From the NCBI GenBank assembly GCA_937872925.1, contig CALMUT010000358.1, positions 1 through 48,831 on the forward strand: a DNA stretch of 48,831 bases, read 5' to 3'. The position numbers were made by a program, and so were the translations under genes. The notes beneath the pieces are model-generated. The model saw only the letters and a program-made list of their open reading frames with translations. It made no database searches and was not told the DNA's origin. The DNA is from an uncultured Myxococcales bacterium. Lineage in GTDB: Bacteria > Myxococcota_A > Polyangia > Polyangiales > Polyangiaceae. Shown in pieces: positions 9,076 to 18,888 of this stretch. Each line of letters starts with the position of its first letter. The first letter of the stretch is position 1.

Positions 9076-9869
9076 TTCTTGGCTGTCCGACGCTTCGCGA
9101 TCTCTCGCCCCAGCTGCTTCACGCTTGGGGGCTGAGCACCACGGTGCAGCAAGACGTGGCAATTCGCGCACACCATGGCGAAATCGGCGGGGTTCGTTCG
9201 AACACCCCCTTCCCCCGCCTCGCTCAGCGGAACTCGATGATGCGCTTCGATATAGCCCTCGCCGTTCACGCCGTACGCACTGGCGAAATCAAAACCGCAG
9301 ACCTCGCACGGAAGTCCGCCGTCATTCCGTTGTGCATGCAAGCGCTTGGCTTCCATGACCACGCGCTGGTTGCGCTCAATGGACAGGTGGGTGCGCAATC
9401 GTCGTTTGCCCTCCTGCACGATACCGGTCAGTGCCGCCGCGCCCTTCCAAGCGCGTTGAGCAGAAGGATTGCCCAAAAAGTCTGGCGTCTCGCACACCGC
9501 GTACGGTCGAATGAATCCTGGGGCGATGGTGCTTCCCGTGGACTTCAGAACAAGATCTTGAGGTGTCTTTCCGCGCACCGCAAACAGCTGACCCACTCCG
9601 TACTGCGTTCCGTTGCCTGATACCGCGAGCGTCTTCAACACGCTCCACGCGATGAGGCGGGAGCAGTCGGAGGCGTCCGCGAACAGGATCGGCATCTCCA
9701 CACCGTCGGCTTTGGCCTGTTTGAATAGCTTTTCGGCTTCGACCCAACGTTTGCCTTCGCGTACTTGCTCGCCGGTTTGCGACGCATGCGCAAGGCGTGC
9801 GGGGTGACTGATTGTGTACACGCTCGACGCCGCCAGGTCGGCGATCGAGTACAAGCCCACGCTCGTCAT
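9072..9869 (-). CDS. HNH endonuclease with N-terminal EVE/ASCH-like region
   Basis: The 265-residue protein has a C-terminal HNH nuclease (about 180-250): a CxxC pair (LPCEVCGFDF), the catalytic EAHHRVPL block and the closing CANCHVLLHRG. Residues about 1-150 (ILFADASDCSRLIAWSVL, then GFIRPYAVCETPDFL) suggest a PUA/EVE/ASCH-like reading fold, but this is less certain. It overlaps mcrB and the upstream HNH gene by ATGA junctions on both sides, so it is translationally coupled to both. The HNH part is clearly similar to that of its upstream neighbour (EVC..DF, GEGYxExHH, CANCH), pointing to duplication or a shared family. It probably cuts DNA in the same modification-dependent response. Confidence 0.85.
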   Translation of the reverse strand: MTSVGLYSIADLAASSVYTISHPARLAHASQTGEQVREGKRWVEAEKLFKQAKADGVEMPILFADASDCSRLIAWSVLKTLAVSGNGTQYGVGQLFAVRGKTPQDLVLKSTGSTIAPGFIRPYAVCETPDFLGNPSAQRAWKGAAALTGIVQEGKRRLRTHLSIERNQRVVMEAKRLHAQRNDGGLPCEVCGFDFASAYGVNGEGYIEAHHRVPLSEAGEGGVRTNPADFAMVCANCHVLLHRGAQPPSVKQLGREIAKRRTAKK

Positions 9870-10675
9870 GGTTTATGCTCATTTCTCCGGACGCGAAGCA
9901 GGGCCGCCTTCACTTGCCCGATCGAAAGCAGCGCCGTTCGCCGACGGTGCACCATCGCGTGGCAGTTTGCGCACAGGACTACCAGATCCTTCAGGTGCGT
10001 CTTCGTCGCAGCTCCGCGCTCGGCAAGTGGCTTGGTGTGGTGCACCTCGGCGTAGCCCTCGCCGAGTTCGCCGTAGGTTGTTTCAAAGTCTAATCGGCAG
10101 ACTTCGCATGGAAGCGCGCCGGAATGACGCTGCCTGTGAACTTGGATCTTCCGATCCCGCAGCTCTCGCTCCCGCGAAAAGTGCCGACGTAAGGACAGCC
10201 GCGCTTCGCCTTCCAGCAACTGAATGTGGTCCAGACTCCACGCGGGCAAATCTTGCGAATACGTGCGCATCAAGCGCTCGGCTACTGCTGTCGCTTCTTC
10301 GTCGATGCGCGTGCCGCCTGCCTGCGGCCGCCATGTGGCATGAGGTGCTAGGCGTTCTAGTTCGGAAACGGGGATCGGACTGTCGGGTGGCAACATCCAC
10401 TCGATCCGAAACGGCACGCACCAGGCCAGCTTGTCGGCGTCTTCCCAATGCTTGGCTTCGAAGATTTCACCGACGGACCGGCCGCCTGCGACGAGACCAC
10501 GCGGCTCAGCGCCCGTTCGCATGACCAGGATCCGTGAGCCCAGCGGAAGCTCACGACGCACGCCCACACTCCAATTGAGTGTCACGGACTTGCCGCCCTC
10601 CACGGCCCGAAGGTCCGCCTCGCGGCTTTGCCAGCCCCAGCGCTTCGGATTCCACAAGACCAGGTAAGCCGTCAT
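9866..10675 (-). CDS. EVE-like / HNH endonuclease, first gene of the restriction operon
   Basis: Start ATG 10675 is chosen because the conserved N-terminus MTAYLVLWNPKRWGW begins there; the frame is open further upstream but not protein-like. Residues 1-105 look like an EVE/PUA-type modified-base reader (WNPKRW, then LPLGSRILVMRTG, typical of this domain). Residues about 190-250 form an HNH nuclease: LPCEVCRLDF, AEVHHTKPLAERG, LCANCHAMVHRRR. Its stop overlaps the next gene's start (ATGA). It thus leads a five-gene operon ending in a second EVE-like/HNH protein. The function is inferred to be recognition and cleavage of modified DNA. Confidence 0.85.
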   Translation of the reverse strand: MTAYLVLWNPKRWGWQSREADLRAVEGGKSVTLNWSVGVRRELPLGSRILVMRTGAEPRGLVAGGRSVGEIFEAKHWEDADKLAWCVPFRIEWMLPPDSPIPVSELERLAPHATWRPQAGGTRIDEEATAVAERLMRTYSQDLPAWSLDHIQLLEGEARLSLRRHFSRERELRDRKIQVHRQRHSGALPCEVCRLDFETTYGELGEGYAEVHHTKPLAERGAATKTHLKDLVVLCANCHAMVHRRRTALLSIGQVKAALLRVRRNEHKP

Positions 10676-11085
10676 ACGGGACCACCAGGCTAGATGCGCA
10701 GCCCGCGAGTCGCAACCACGGGCATCATGCTCGGCGCGCGAATATGTTGTGTTGGGACTCGCACACCAGCAGCCCACAACGGCCGGGTCGGCCCTCCCGC
10801 ACACGCGCCCTGCCTCGAGCAGATGCCGCAGTCCCGCCAAGCCGACTGCATGCGACAAACCCCGTCGCACCCGCACACACAGCGGCGCCACGCCCCCGAA
10901 CCGGTTTCACCCACAAAACTACAATTTCTACACCTTCGCCATTGCGCAAATCTCGCACAACCTTGCCCGCCGTTCAGGGCTCCCGAGCGCCCCAATCCCC
11001 CCACCCCCATGCTACCTTCCGCCCCATCGTGGGGGTCTCGCAACCGACGCACGTTTCTGTTCTCTCGTGCCTACAGAAGGCGCGG
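10676..11085. promoter_or_regulatory. divergent intergenic region between the McrBC operon and DISARM
   Basis: This 410-nt stretch separates two divergent operons and must hold both promoters unless they lie inside genes. A small AT-richer patch sits at about 10914-10935 (AAAACTACAATTTCTACA) within otherwise very C-rich plus-strand DNA, and 10995-11010 is a run of C. No convincing sigma-70 pair could be fixed on either strand. AGAAGG at 11075-11080 is the likely ribosome-binding site of drmD. No protein-like reading frame was found here. Confidence 0.5.
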
Positions 11086-14000
11086 TTGATCGATCTCGGG
11101 CGCGCCATGTCGGTGCGTGTTCCGCCGGACTCCACGAAGGAAGAACAGGTCAGCGCGCTGCAACGCGCGGCGCTGCCGGATTTGCCGCAGCTGCTGAATT
11201 GGCTCACTCGCGATGAGCTTCGCTCTGTGTGTCGTGCGCATGGCCTTGACGATAGTGGTCGCGCGCGGCGCACCCTAGCGACGCGCATCGCGCAGATGTA
11301 CAAGCCGGGGCACAGTGCGCCGCCGCCGCCGGAGTCGGAGCGCTCAAGAGAACTCGGCGCGCCCCCCGTCGCAGGCGATCTCGTCCTCTGTCGCCAGCGG
11401 CAGTACTTGGTCGAAGAGGTCGTGCCGCCGCCGGAGGAGTTCGACCAGACGCTGGTGCGGCTGATTTGTCTCGACGACGACCATCAGGGGCATCGCCTGG
11501 ACGTGCTGTGGGAGCTGGAACTCGGCGCGCGGGTGCTGCATCCGACCTACGGGCTTGGCAAGCTCGAGAGCTTCGATCCACCGGACCGTTTCGCTGCGTA
11601 CTTGCACGCGCTGAAGTGGCATGGCGTCACCGCAACCGACGCGAAGCTGTTTCAGGCACCCTTCCGCGCGGGCATTCAGCTCATGGCGCACCAGCTCACG
11701 CCGTTGAAGAAAGCGCTGGCGCTGCCGCGCGCGAACTTGTTCATTGCGGACGACGTCGGTCTGGGCAAGACCATCGAAGCGGGACTCGTGCTGCAAGAGC
11801 TGCTCTTGCGACAGCAGGTGCAGTGGTGCCTCATCGTGTGTCCTTCGTCCGTGGTGCTGCAATGGCGCGACGAAATGCAGAAGCGCTTCGGGCTTCGCTT
11901 CGAAGTCATGAGTCGCGCCTTCGTCAATCGTCGCAGGCAGGAGCGTGGCTTCGCGGTCAACCCGTGGAGCACGCACACGCGCTTCATCATTGGCTACCCG
12001 CTGCTGCGTCGACCGGAGTATCGCGATCCGCTGCTCAATCACCTCGGGGATCGCGTGAAGAAGAGCTTGCTCATCCTGGACGAAGCGCACACCGCCGCGC
12101 CTGCAACGGCCACGCGCTACGCCGTGGACTCCCGCGTTACCAAAGTCATTCGCGACGTCGCGCCTCGCTTCGAAAACCGCTTGTTCCTCAGTGCCACGCC
12201 GCACAACGGGCATTCGAACAGCTTCAGCGCGCTGCTTGAGCTGCTCGATCCCCAGCGATTCACCCGCGGTGTGCCCATCTCCGGACCGCAGCAGCTCGAC
12301 GCGGTCATGGTGCGCCGGCTCAAAGAAGATCTGCGTGAGCTGGGAAGTGGGAGTTACCCCGAACGACGCATCGTGCGCATTGGTCTGAACTTCGACGGCA
12401 AGCGCGATCCTGGCGGACACCAAACCAGCGAACTCGGCGAGTGGACTGCGGGCGTCGCGACCAAAGGCAAACCAGAACGCCGCGCCCTCGGAAGCAGCAG
12501 CGACGCGGAAGTCTTGCTCAGCGAACTGCTCGCCAAGTACACCGCGCTGTGCAAGCCCAAGCGCGGGCGCGGCAAGCTCGTCTTCATCAACCTGCAGAAG
12601 CGACTGCTCTCCAGCGTGGAGGCGTTCTATCGCACCCTGCGTCGCCACGCGGAGACGGCACGCGAGGATCTGAAAGAACAAGCGCAGCTGGAAGCCGCGC
12701 AAGGCGCGCAAACCGAGCTGTTCGCGACGAGGCCCTCCGGGGCGTCGGGCACCCCCGCGTCCCACGCAAACACCGCGAACTCCACCGCGTCGCACGCAAA
12801 CGCGGCAAACTCCGCCGCCTCCGCCACTTCCGGACCATCACGACCCAGCGCCGCCGACCGCGACGCCCTTGGCGACGACGACGAATACGGCGTTGACGAT
12901 GACGTCATCGACGCTACCGAAGAAGAAGCCATCGCAGCAGCCACCCGCACGCTGCCGAAGCCCAGTGCAGAAGCGCTGACGCTGCTGGAACGCATGCTGG
13001 TCATCGCGGAACAAAACCGCAGCGCGCCGGACGCCAAGTGCCTCGCCTTGCTCGATTGGATGCGCGAGAACCAATGCGCCAGCGTTCAACTTGGCGGCGC
13101 TCGGGACAAGAATGCTGCCTGGAGTGACCGCCGCGTGATCATCTTCACGGAATATGGCGATACCAAGCGCTTCTTGCTGAACCTGCTGAGCGCCGCGTGC
13201 ATTAACACCGCGCGGGGCGATGAGCGCATCGTGCAATTCCACGGCGGCATGAGTGACGAAGCGCGCGAAGCCGTGCAGCGCGTGTTCAATGCGCCGCCCG
13301 GGGAGCATCCGGCGCGCATTCTGATCGCGACGGACGCTGCGCGTGAGGGCATCAACTTGCAGGCGCACTGCGCCGATCTCTTTCACTACGACATTCCCTG
13401 GAATCCCGCGCGCATGGAGCAGCGCAACGGGCGCATCGATCGCACCCTGCAACCCGAGCCCGTGGTGCGCTGTCACTACTTCGCCTACGAGCAGCGCACC
13501 GAAGACCGCGTGCTCGAAGTCTTGGTCGACAAAGTGCACACCATCCAGCGTGAGCTGGGCTCCCTGGCCGCGGTCGTCATGGATCGCCTGGAGGACGCGC
13601 TCTCCGATGGCATCACCGACGAAAGCAACGCGGCCATCGATCGCGAGAGCCGCGACTCCGTTCGTGAAGTCACCACCAAGCGTGAACTCGAAGGGCTGCG
13701 CGGCGACTTGAAGCTGCTCTCCCGCGACATCGAAGACAGCGCCAAGCTCTTGCAACGCTCGCGCACGGAGCTGGAGCTTTCGCCCGTACTCTTGAAGAAC
13801 GCCTTGGACATGGGCTGTCGCCTCGCGGGCGCGCCAGCCCTGCAGCTCGTGCCCGCATCAGACGCGCCTGCGGTCGCCCACGAAGGCAAGCCCACGTCTG
13901 TGTATCGCGTTCCAGATCTGGGCGTGTCTTGGCAAGAGACTCTCGACACGCTGCGCCCGCCGCGTGAGCGGGACGAGACGTTCTGGGATTGGCGCAAGCG

Positions 14001-14778
14001 GCCGCCTCTGCCTGTGGTGTTTGAAGCGCCGGACCGCATGACCGACGCCGTGTGCCATTTGCACCTGGAGCATCCCTTCGTGAAACGCGTGCTCTCGCGT
14101 TTCTTGGCGCAAGGTTACTCCGTGCACGATCTCAGTCGTGTCACCGTTGTGAAGAGCACCCGAGACGCACTGGCCCGCGTCCTCGTCTTCGGTCGCTTGA
14201 GCCTGTTCGGGCCGGGAGCTGCACGGCTGCACGATCGTTTGGTCTGCGTTGCGGCGGAGTGGAAAGAGAGCGAATCGCCCGATGCGCTCAAGCCCTTTTC
14301 CGACAAGGCCGAGCGGCGCGCGTTGGAGCAGCTGGACGCCATGTTCAGTGACGCGCCGCCGCTGTCCGACATTTCCGAAACCATTCGGACGCGTTTGCTT
14401 GCACGGGCGCCCAAAGATTTTTCCGCGTTGTGGCGTTTCGTAGAAGCGGAAGCCGACGCGACCGAAGCCGATGCGCGCGCCCAACTCGGCGTGCGCGGCA
14501 GCAGCGAAGCCGAAGCGCTGCGCAAGATCTTGGAAGTACAACGCCGCGACATCGTGCAAGCATTGGAGCAGGGCAAGCAGCGTGGCCTGGAGTTCACCGA
14601 GAAAGAAAAGGCCGAGCGCGAGCAGTTCGAACAAGATCAGAAGCACTTAAAGCAACGCCTGGAGAGTATCGACAGCGAGATCACCGCCGAGCCCGAAGCC
14701 ATTGAGACTCTGTACCGCGTAGAAGCCCGCCGCCTCGAGCCCGTGGGCCTGGTGTACCTATGGCCCAGCAATCGCTAG
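11086..14778 (+). CDS. drmD: DrmD: SNF2-family helicase of class 1 DISARM
   Basis: The about 1230-residue protein is an SF2/SNF2-type ATPase. From the chosen start, Walker A DDVGLGKTIEAG lies at about 222, the DEAH box (LILDEAHTAAPA) at about 331, an SATPHNG motif at about 368, and the C-terminal helicase motifs TDAAREGINLQAH (about 748) and RMEQRNGRIDR (about 780). The start is TTG 11086, because AGAAGG lies 5 nt before it and because LIDLGRAMSVRVPP looks conserved; ATG 11107 and GTG 11029 are alternatives. The N-terminus (about 1-70) is helical and SAP-like. A Ser/Ala/Asn-rich insert sits at about 550-600. In class 1 DISARM, drmD and drmMI accompany drmABC. It is followed by drmMI after 25 nt. 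Confidence 0.9.
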   Translation: MIDLGRAMSVRVPPDSTKEEQVSALQRAALPDLPQLLNWLTRDELRSVCRAHGLDDSGRARRTLATRIAQMYKPGHSAPPPPESERSRELGAPPVAGDLVLCRQRQYLVEEVVPPPEEFDQTLVRLICLDDDHQGHRLDVLWELELGARVLHPTYGLGKLESFDPPDRFAAYLHALKWHGVTATDAKLFQAPFRAGIQLMAHQLTPLKKALALPRANLFIADDVGLGKTIEAGLVLQELLLRQQVQWCLIVCPSSVVLQWRDEMQKRFGLRFEVMSRAFVNRRRQERGFAVNPWSTHTRFIIGYPLLRRPEYRDPLLNHLGDRVKKSLLILDEAHTAAPATATRYAVDSRVTKVIRDVAPRFENRLFLSATPHNGHSNSFSALLELLDPQRFTRGVPISGPQQLDAVMVRRLKEDLRELGSGSYPERRIVRIGLNFDGKRDPGGHQTSELGEWTAGVATKGKPERRALGSSSDAEVLLSELLAKYTALCKPKRGRGKLVFINLQKRLLSSVEAFYRTLRRHAETAREDLKEQAQLEAAQGAQTELFATRPSGASGTPASHANTANSTASHANAANSAASATSGPSRPSAADRDALGDDDEYGVDDDVIDATEEEAIAAATRTLPKPSAEALTLLERMLVIAEQNRSAPDAKCLALLDWMRENQCASVQLGGARDKNAAWSDRRVIIFTEYGDTKRFLLNLLSAACINTARGDERIVQFHGGMSDEAREAVQRVFNAPPGEHPARILIATDAAREGINLQAHCADLFHYDIPWNPARMEQRNGRIDRTLQPEPVVRCHYFAYEQRTEDRVLEVLVDKVHTIQRELGSLAAVVMDRLEDALSDGITDESNAAIDRESRDSVREVTTKRELEGLRGDLKLLSRDIEDSAKLLQRSRTELELSPVLLKNALDMGCRLAGAPALQLVPASDAPAVAHEGKPTSVYRVPDLGVSWQETLDTLRPPRERDETFWDWRKRPPLPVVFEAPDRMTDAVCHLHLEHPFVKRVLSRFLAQGYSVHDLSRVTVVKSTRDALARVLVFGRLSLFGPGAARLHDRLVCVAAEWKESESPDALKPFSDKAERRALEQLDAMFSDAPPLSDISETIRTRLLARAPKDFSALWRFVEAEADATEADARAQLGVRGSSEAEALRKILEVQRRDIVQALEQGKQRGLEFTEKEKAEREQFEQDQKHLKQRLESIDSEITAEPEAIETLYRVEARRLEPVGLVYLWPSNR

Positions 14779-14803
14779 CCGCGGCAAACCCGGAGGGCGT
14801 GGC

Positions 14804-17800
14804 GTGAGCGACATCGAAACGCGCTTCCACCAGACCTGGCTCGGCATGGTGCAGCCCATCGAGGGCTTGGTAGTCAGCGTTCCCGTGCTCGTCGACGCGC
14901 AGACGATGTTGCGTCAGCCGCCCGCGCTTGGCGAGCAGGTGCGTGAGCTTGCGCCGCACACTGGTGATCCAACCAAGCCGACTGAGGCCGAGCGCGGTCC
15001 ACGGCAGATCGCGGATCTCGAAAACTGGTTTCAGGGTTTGTTGGATGTCGGTCCGGATCTACTTCGTCGGGGCAGCGATCTCGAGGACGACCTCTCGCTC
15101 TACGTCCCGGAAGGCGGTCAAACCCTGCGTCCGACGCACGCGCTGGCGCGCCTCGACGGCGTCGATGACGACAGTGGCGAGGAAGCCCAAAAAATCAAAA
15201 GCGGTCTCTCGGCCGCGGCACGCGCGGGGTCGAAGTGTCTCGCGCTGATTTGGGACCTGCCGCCTGGCTTGCCCCTCGACAAGAGCGAAACCGTCACCGG
15301 CCCTTGGCACTACCCGCCGAGCGCCAAGTTCGATCGCTTGTTGCGCCACTGCCGCGTACCCATCGGCATTCTGACCAACCGCGAAGTGTGGCGCCTGGTG
15401 TATGCGCCCCACGGCGAGAGCACCGGCGCCATCACCTTCAACATCACCGACATGGCGTCCGTCGGCGGTCGTCCCATCCTGGACGCGTTTGTGATGCTGC
15501 ACTCGGCGCAGCGGCTCTATGGCGTCGCGCCCGAGCATCGCTTGGATCAACTCCTGCTCCAAAGCCGCGCGCGCCAGGCCGATGTGACCAGCGAGCTCTC
15601 GCGTCAGGTCTTTGCCGCGTTGGAAATCCTGCTCGCGGGTTTCGAGGGCGCGGCCGAACGCGACGGCGACGCTTGGTTGCGTGAACTCTTGGAGCAAGAT
15701 CACGATTCGTTCTACGGCGGTCTGCTCACGGTGCTCTTGCGCTTGGTGTTCGTGCTGTACGCCGAAGATCGCGGCCTCCTGCCCGTGGACCATCCGCACT
15801 ACGCGCAGCATCTCTCGCTGCTGTCGCTGTACGAAGAGCTCTCGCGCGATCACGGCACGCATCCCGACACCATGAGCCGCCGCTTTGGCGCTTGGTCGCG
15901 TCTGGTCACGCTGTTCCGCGCCATCTATCTCGGCGCCAACCACGGCGACTTCCAAATGCCGCCGCGTCGTGGCGACTTGTTCGACCCCAATCGCTTTCCG
16001 TTTCTCGAAGGCTTCGGCCTCGCCGGCTCGGTGCCCATCACGCAGGCCTCACAACGCGCAGCGGCGCGCTTGCCCAGCGTCGACGATGCCACCGTGTTTG
16101 CGGTGCTGGACAAGTTGCTCATCTTGGCTGGCCAGCGACTTTCATACCGCTCATTGGACGTTGAACAAATTGGCAGCGTGTACGAAGCGCTGATGGGTTA
16201 CCACGTGCGCCGCATCGATTCGCCCGCCGTGCGCATCGGTCAAAACCGCGTCTGGCTCAGCGCCGCGGAAGTCTTGGCGGAAACTCCCGCACGCCGCGAG
16301 AAGTGGCTCAAAGAGCAGACCGGGATCAGCACCGCGCAAGCCAAGAAGGTCGCCGCGGCCGTCAAAGGCAAGACCAGCGAATCCGACGTGCTCTCGGCGC
16401 TCACCGAATTCAAAGCCAAACACAGCGAACCTGCGCAACTCGGACGCCTCGTGCTCCAGCCCGGCAGCGAACGCCGCCGCACCAGCAGTCACTACACGCC
16501 GCGCAGCCTCACCGAGCCCATTGTCGCGCGCACCCTGGAACCGTTGCTCGCAACCATGACGAAAGCCGCCGGCACAGAAGGGCCACCGAGCGAGCTCATC
16601 CTGCAATTGAAAGTCTGCGATCCCGCCATGGGCTCGGGCGCGTTCTTGGTCGCCGCCTGTCGCTATCTCGCCGATCAGCTCGTCGCCGCCTGGACGCGCG
16701 AAGGCCAGCTGGAAAAAATGGCAGCGGCCCACGGCGACATCGTGAACCACGCGCGGCGTTTGGTCGCGCAGCGCTGTCTCTACGGCGTGGACAAGAATGC
16801 GTTCGCCGTGGGCCTGGCCAAGTTGTCCCTCTGGCTCGTCACGCTCGCGAAAGACGAACCGTTCACATTCGTCGACCACGCCCTGCGCCACGGCGATTCC
16901 CTGGTGGGTCTCTCCCTCGAACAGATCCGCGCCTTCCACTGGAAACCCAGCGGCCAGTTTGAACTCTTCACCAAAGAAATCGACGCCGCTCTCGACGAAG
17001 CCGTCGCCCTGCGCCACGAAATCCTCGAACTCTCCGGCGACGAAAGCGCCACCGCGGCTCGAGAGAAGGAGCGCCTGCTCTTCGACGCCGAAGACGCACT
17101 GGACCGAGTGCGCCTGATTGGCGACCTGTGCGTCGGCGCGTTCTTTGCGGAGGCGAAGGACAAGGCGCGGGAGAAGGAGCGCAATCGTCGCTTGGACTTG
17201 GTGACCGCCTGGCTCCGCACCGGCGAGCCGGCCACCGACGAACTGCGCGAGCTGCAGCGGCGGATCCGCGAGCGCTTGCCCGTGCTGCATTGGCCCATCG
17301 AGTTTCCCGAAGTGTTCTATGAGGAGCGTCCGGATCCGCTTGAGGGCGGCAAGGTGAATCGCGCGGCGGAGGTGGATGCGTTTGTGGGGAATCCGCCGTT
17401 TGGCGGCAAAAACAACATCAGTGAATTCGGCGGACCTGAGTTAATCGATTGGTTGAAGACAGTTCACGAAGGTGCACACGGCAATGCGGACTACTCGGCG
17501 CACTTCTTCCGTCGCTCGGATGCTCTGTTGGGTACTCATGGCACCATTGGGCTGATCGCAACCAACACAATCGCGCAAGGAGATACGCGCAACACCGGCC
17601 TGCAGTGGCTGGTTGGTCATGGCCATGCCATTTACGATGCAACGCGCAGTATGATTTGGCCCGGAGACGCCGCGGTCGCCGTGGCCGTGGTGCATATTGC
17701 CAAAGGCGAGGTGCAGGCTGCCGCAGGTCTGGAACTCAGGCTCGACGACAAGTCGGTGGAAGCGATCAGTTCGCGACTGCGCTCGAAGCCCGAACGGCCC

Positions 17801-18790
17801 GATCCGGTTGTGCTTCGAGCAAACGCGAGCGCCGCGTACGTCGGTAGCTACGTGCTCGGCATGGGCTTCACACTCACACCCGAAGAACGCGATGCGCTCC
17901 TACAGAAGGACAAGAAGAACGCCGAACGCATCTTCCCCTACCTGGGCGGAGAAGAGGTCAACACCAGTGCGACCCAGAGCTTCCACCGCTACGTGATCAA
18001 CTTCGAGCAGCTCAATCTCGATGAAGCGCAGGCGTGGCCGGATTTGGTCGAGATTGTGCGCGAGAAAGTGAAGCCGGAGCGGGACAAGAACAACCGCGAA
18101 GGGTACCGAAAGTGGTGGTGGCACTTTGGCGAGAAACGCAACGAACTCTACGCCGCCATCCGCCCCCTCCCGCGGTGCTTGGTGACGTCTGGAATCAGCA
18201 AGCATCGTGTCTTTGCCTACGCGCCTACGTCATGGGTGTTCACACACAATGTGTACGTATTTCCCCTGCCGCATTATTCCGCGTTCACCACGATGCAGTC
18301 CCGTGTACACATTTGTTGGTCGGACCTGCTGTCCTCCGGACTTGAATCGCGAGGCGGCTACCGGCCGTCCGACTGCTTCGAGACCTTCCCCTTCCCCCAG
18401 CCCGACCCCCGCACCGTCATCGAGCCCTTGGAACAAGCCGGCGAAGCGCTCTACACCGCCCGCGCCAAATTCATGGTCGAAACAAACCAAGGCCTCACCC
18501 AAACCTACAACGCCATGAAAGACCCCACCTGCACCGACCCCGCCGTCCAACACCTCCGCACCCTCTCCGAATCCCTCGACCGCGCCGTCCTCACCGCCTA
18601 CGGCTGGCCCAACATCGAAGTCCCCCCCTTCTGCACCCCCGACACCCCCACGCGCCGCGCCGAACTCGAACGGTTCGAGGACGAAGTCATCGATCATTTG
18701 TTTGTCTTGAACGCGGAGAGAGCGGAACAGGAGCGGATTTTGGGGAAGGGGAAGAAGAAAAAGCGTGCGCGCAAAAAGAAATCTTCGTGA
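14804..18790 (+). CDS. drmMI: DrmMI: N6-adenine DNA methyltransferase of class 1 DISARM
   Basis: The 1328-residue protein starts at GTG 14804, with GGAGGG six nt upstream. The methyltransferase motifs are: HYTPRSLTEPIV (motif X region, about 563), DPAMGSGAFLVAA (motif I, SAM binding, about 606), LYGVDKNAFAVGLAKLSL (about 660), and the catalytic VGNPPFGGKN (motif IV, NPPF, about 862), as in Eco57I-type gamma adenine methylases. The long N-terminal region and the segment after about 900 should hold structural and target-recognition domains. It would methylate host sites so that DISARM spares self DNA. Two stretches (about 17410-17720 and 18180-18350) are less GC-rich than their flanks, which suggests recombined recognition segments. 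The C-terminal end is Lys-rich (GKKKKRARKKK). Confidence 0.9.
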   Translation: MSDIETRFHQTWLGMVQPIEGLVVSVPVLVDAQTMLRQPPALGEQVRELAPHTGDPTKPTEAERGPRQIADLENWFQGLLDVGPDLLRRGSDLEDDLSLYVPEGGQTLRPTHALARLDGVDDDSGEEAQKIKSGLSAAARAGSKCLALIWDLPPGLPLDKSETVTGPWHYPPSAKFDRLLRHCRVPIGILTNREVWRLVYAPHGESTGAITFNITDMASVGGRPILDAFVMLHSAQRLYGVAPEHRLDQLLLQSRARQADVTSELSRQVFAALEILLAGFEGAAERDGDAWLRELLEQDHDSFYGGLLTVLLRLVFVLYAEDRGLLPVDHPHYAQHLSLLSLYEELSRDHGTHPDTMSRRFGAWSRLVTLFRAIYLGANHGDFQMPPRRGDLFDPNRFPFLEGFGLAGSVPITQASQRAAARLPSVDDATVFAVLDKLLILAGQRLSYRSLDVEQIGSVYEALMGYHVRRIDSPAVRIGQNRVWLSAAEVLAETPARREKWLKEQTGISTAQAKKVAAAVKGKTSESDVLSALTEFKAKHSEPAQLGRLVLQPGSERRRTSSHYTPRSLTEPIVARTLEPLLATMTKAAGTEGPPSELILQLKVCDPAMGSGAFLVAACRYLADQLVAAWTREGQLEKMAAAHGDIVNHARRLVAQRCLYGVDKNAFAVGLAKLSLWLVTLAKDEPFTFVDHALRHGDSLVGLSLEQIRAFHWKPSGQFELFTKEIDAALDEAVALRHEILELSGDESATAAREKERLLFDAEDALDRVRLIGDLCVGAFFAEAKDKAREKERNRRLDLVTAWLRTGEPATDELRELQRRIRERLPVLHWPIEFPEVFYEERPDPLEGGKVNRAAEVDAFVGNPPFGGKNNISEFGGPELIDWLKTVHEGAHGNADYSAHFFRRSDALLGTHGTIGLIATNTIAQGDTRNTGLQWLVGHGHAIYDATRSMIWPGDAAVAVAVVHIAKGEVQAAAGLELRLDDKSVEAISSRLRSKPERPDPVVLRANASAAYVGSYVLGMGFTLTPEERDALLQKDKKNAERIFPYLGGEEVNTSATQSFHRYVINFEQLNLDEAQAWPDLVEIVREKVKPERDKNNREGYRKWWWHFGEKRNELYAAIRPLPRCLVTSGISKHRVFAYAPTSWVFTHNVYVFPLPHYSAFTTMQSRVHICWSDLLSSGLESRGGYRPSDCFETFPFPQPDPRTVIEPLEQAGEALYTARAKFMVETNQGLTQTYNAMKDPTCTDPAVQHLRTLSESLDRAVLTAYGWPNIEVPPFCTPDTPTRRAELERFEDEVIDHLFVLNAERAEQERILGKGKKKKRARKKKSS

Positions 18791-18888
18791 ACTTCGATCG
18801 GCGGATGCTCTTCGGCATGACTGGACCCAATAACTGGGTAGGGGCAACAGCGCAGTTCAGCGTTCGGCCCAATCCGGAAAACAACAGA

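Noticed and set aside
10579..11085. In-frame N-terminal extension of DrmD up to 10579
   Set aside because: The extension is Pro/Arg/Thr/His-rich, overlaps the start of the divergent HNH gene and has no ribosome-binding site; the conserved-looking part begins near 11060-11107.
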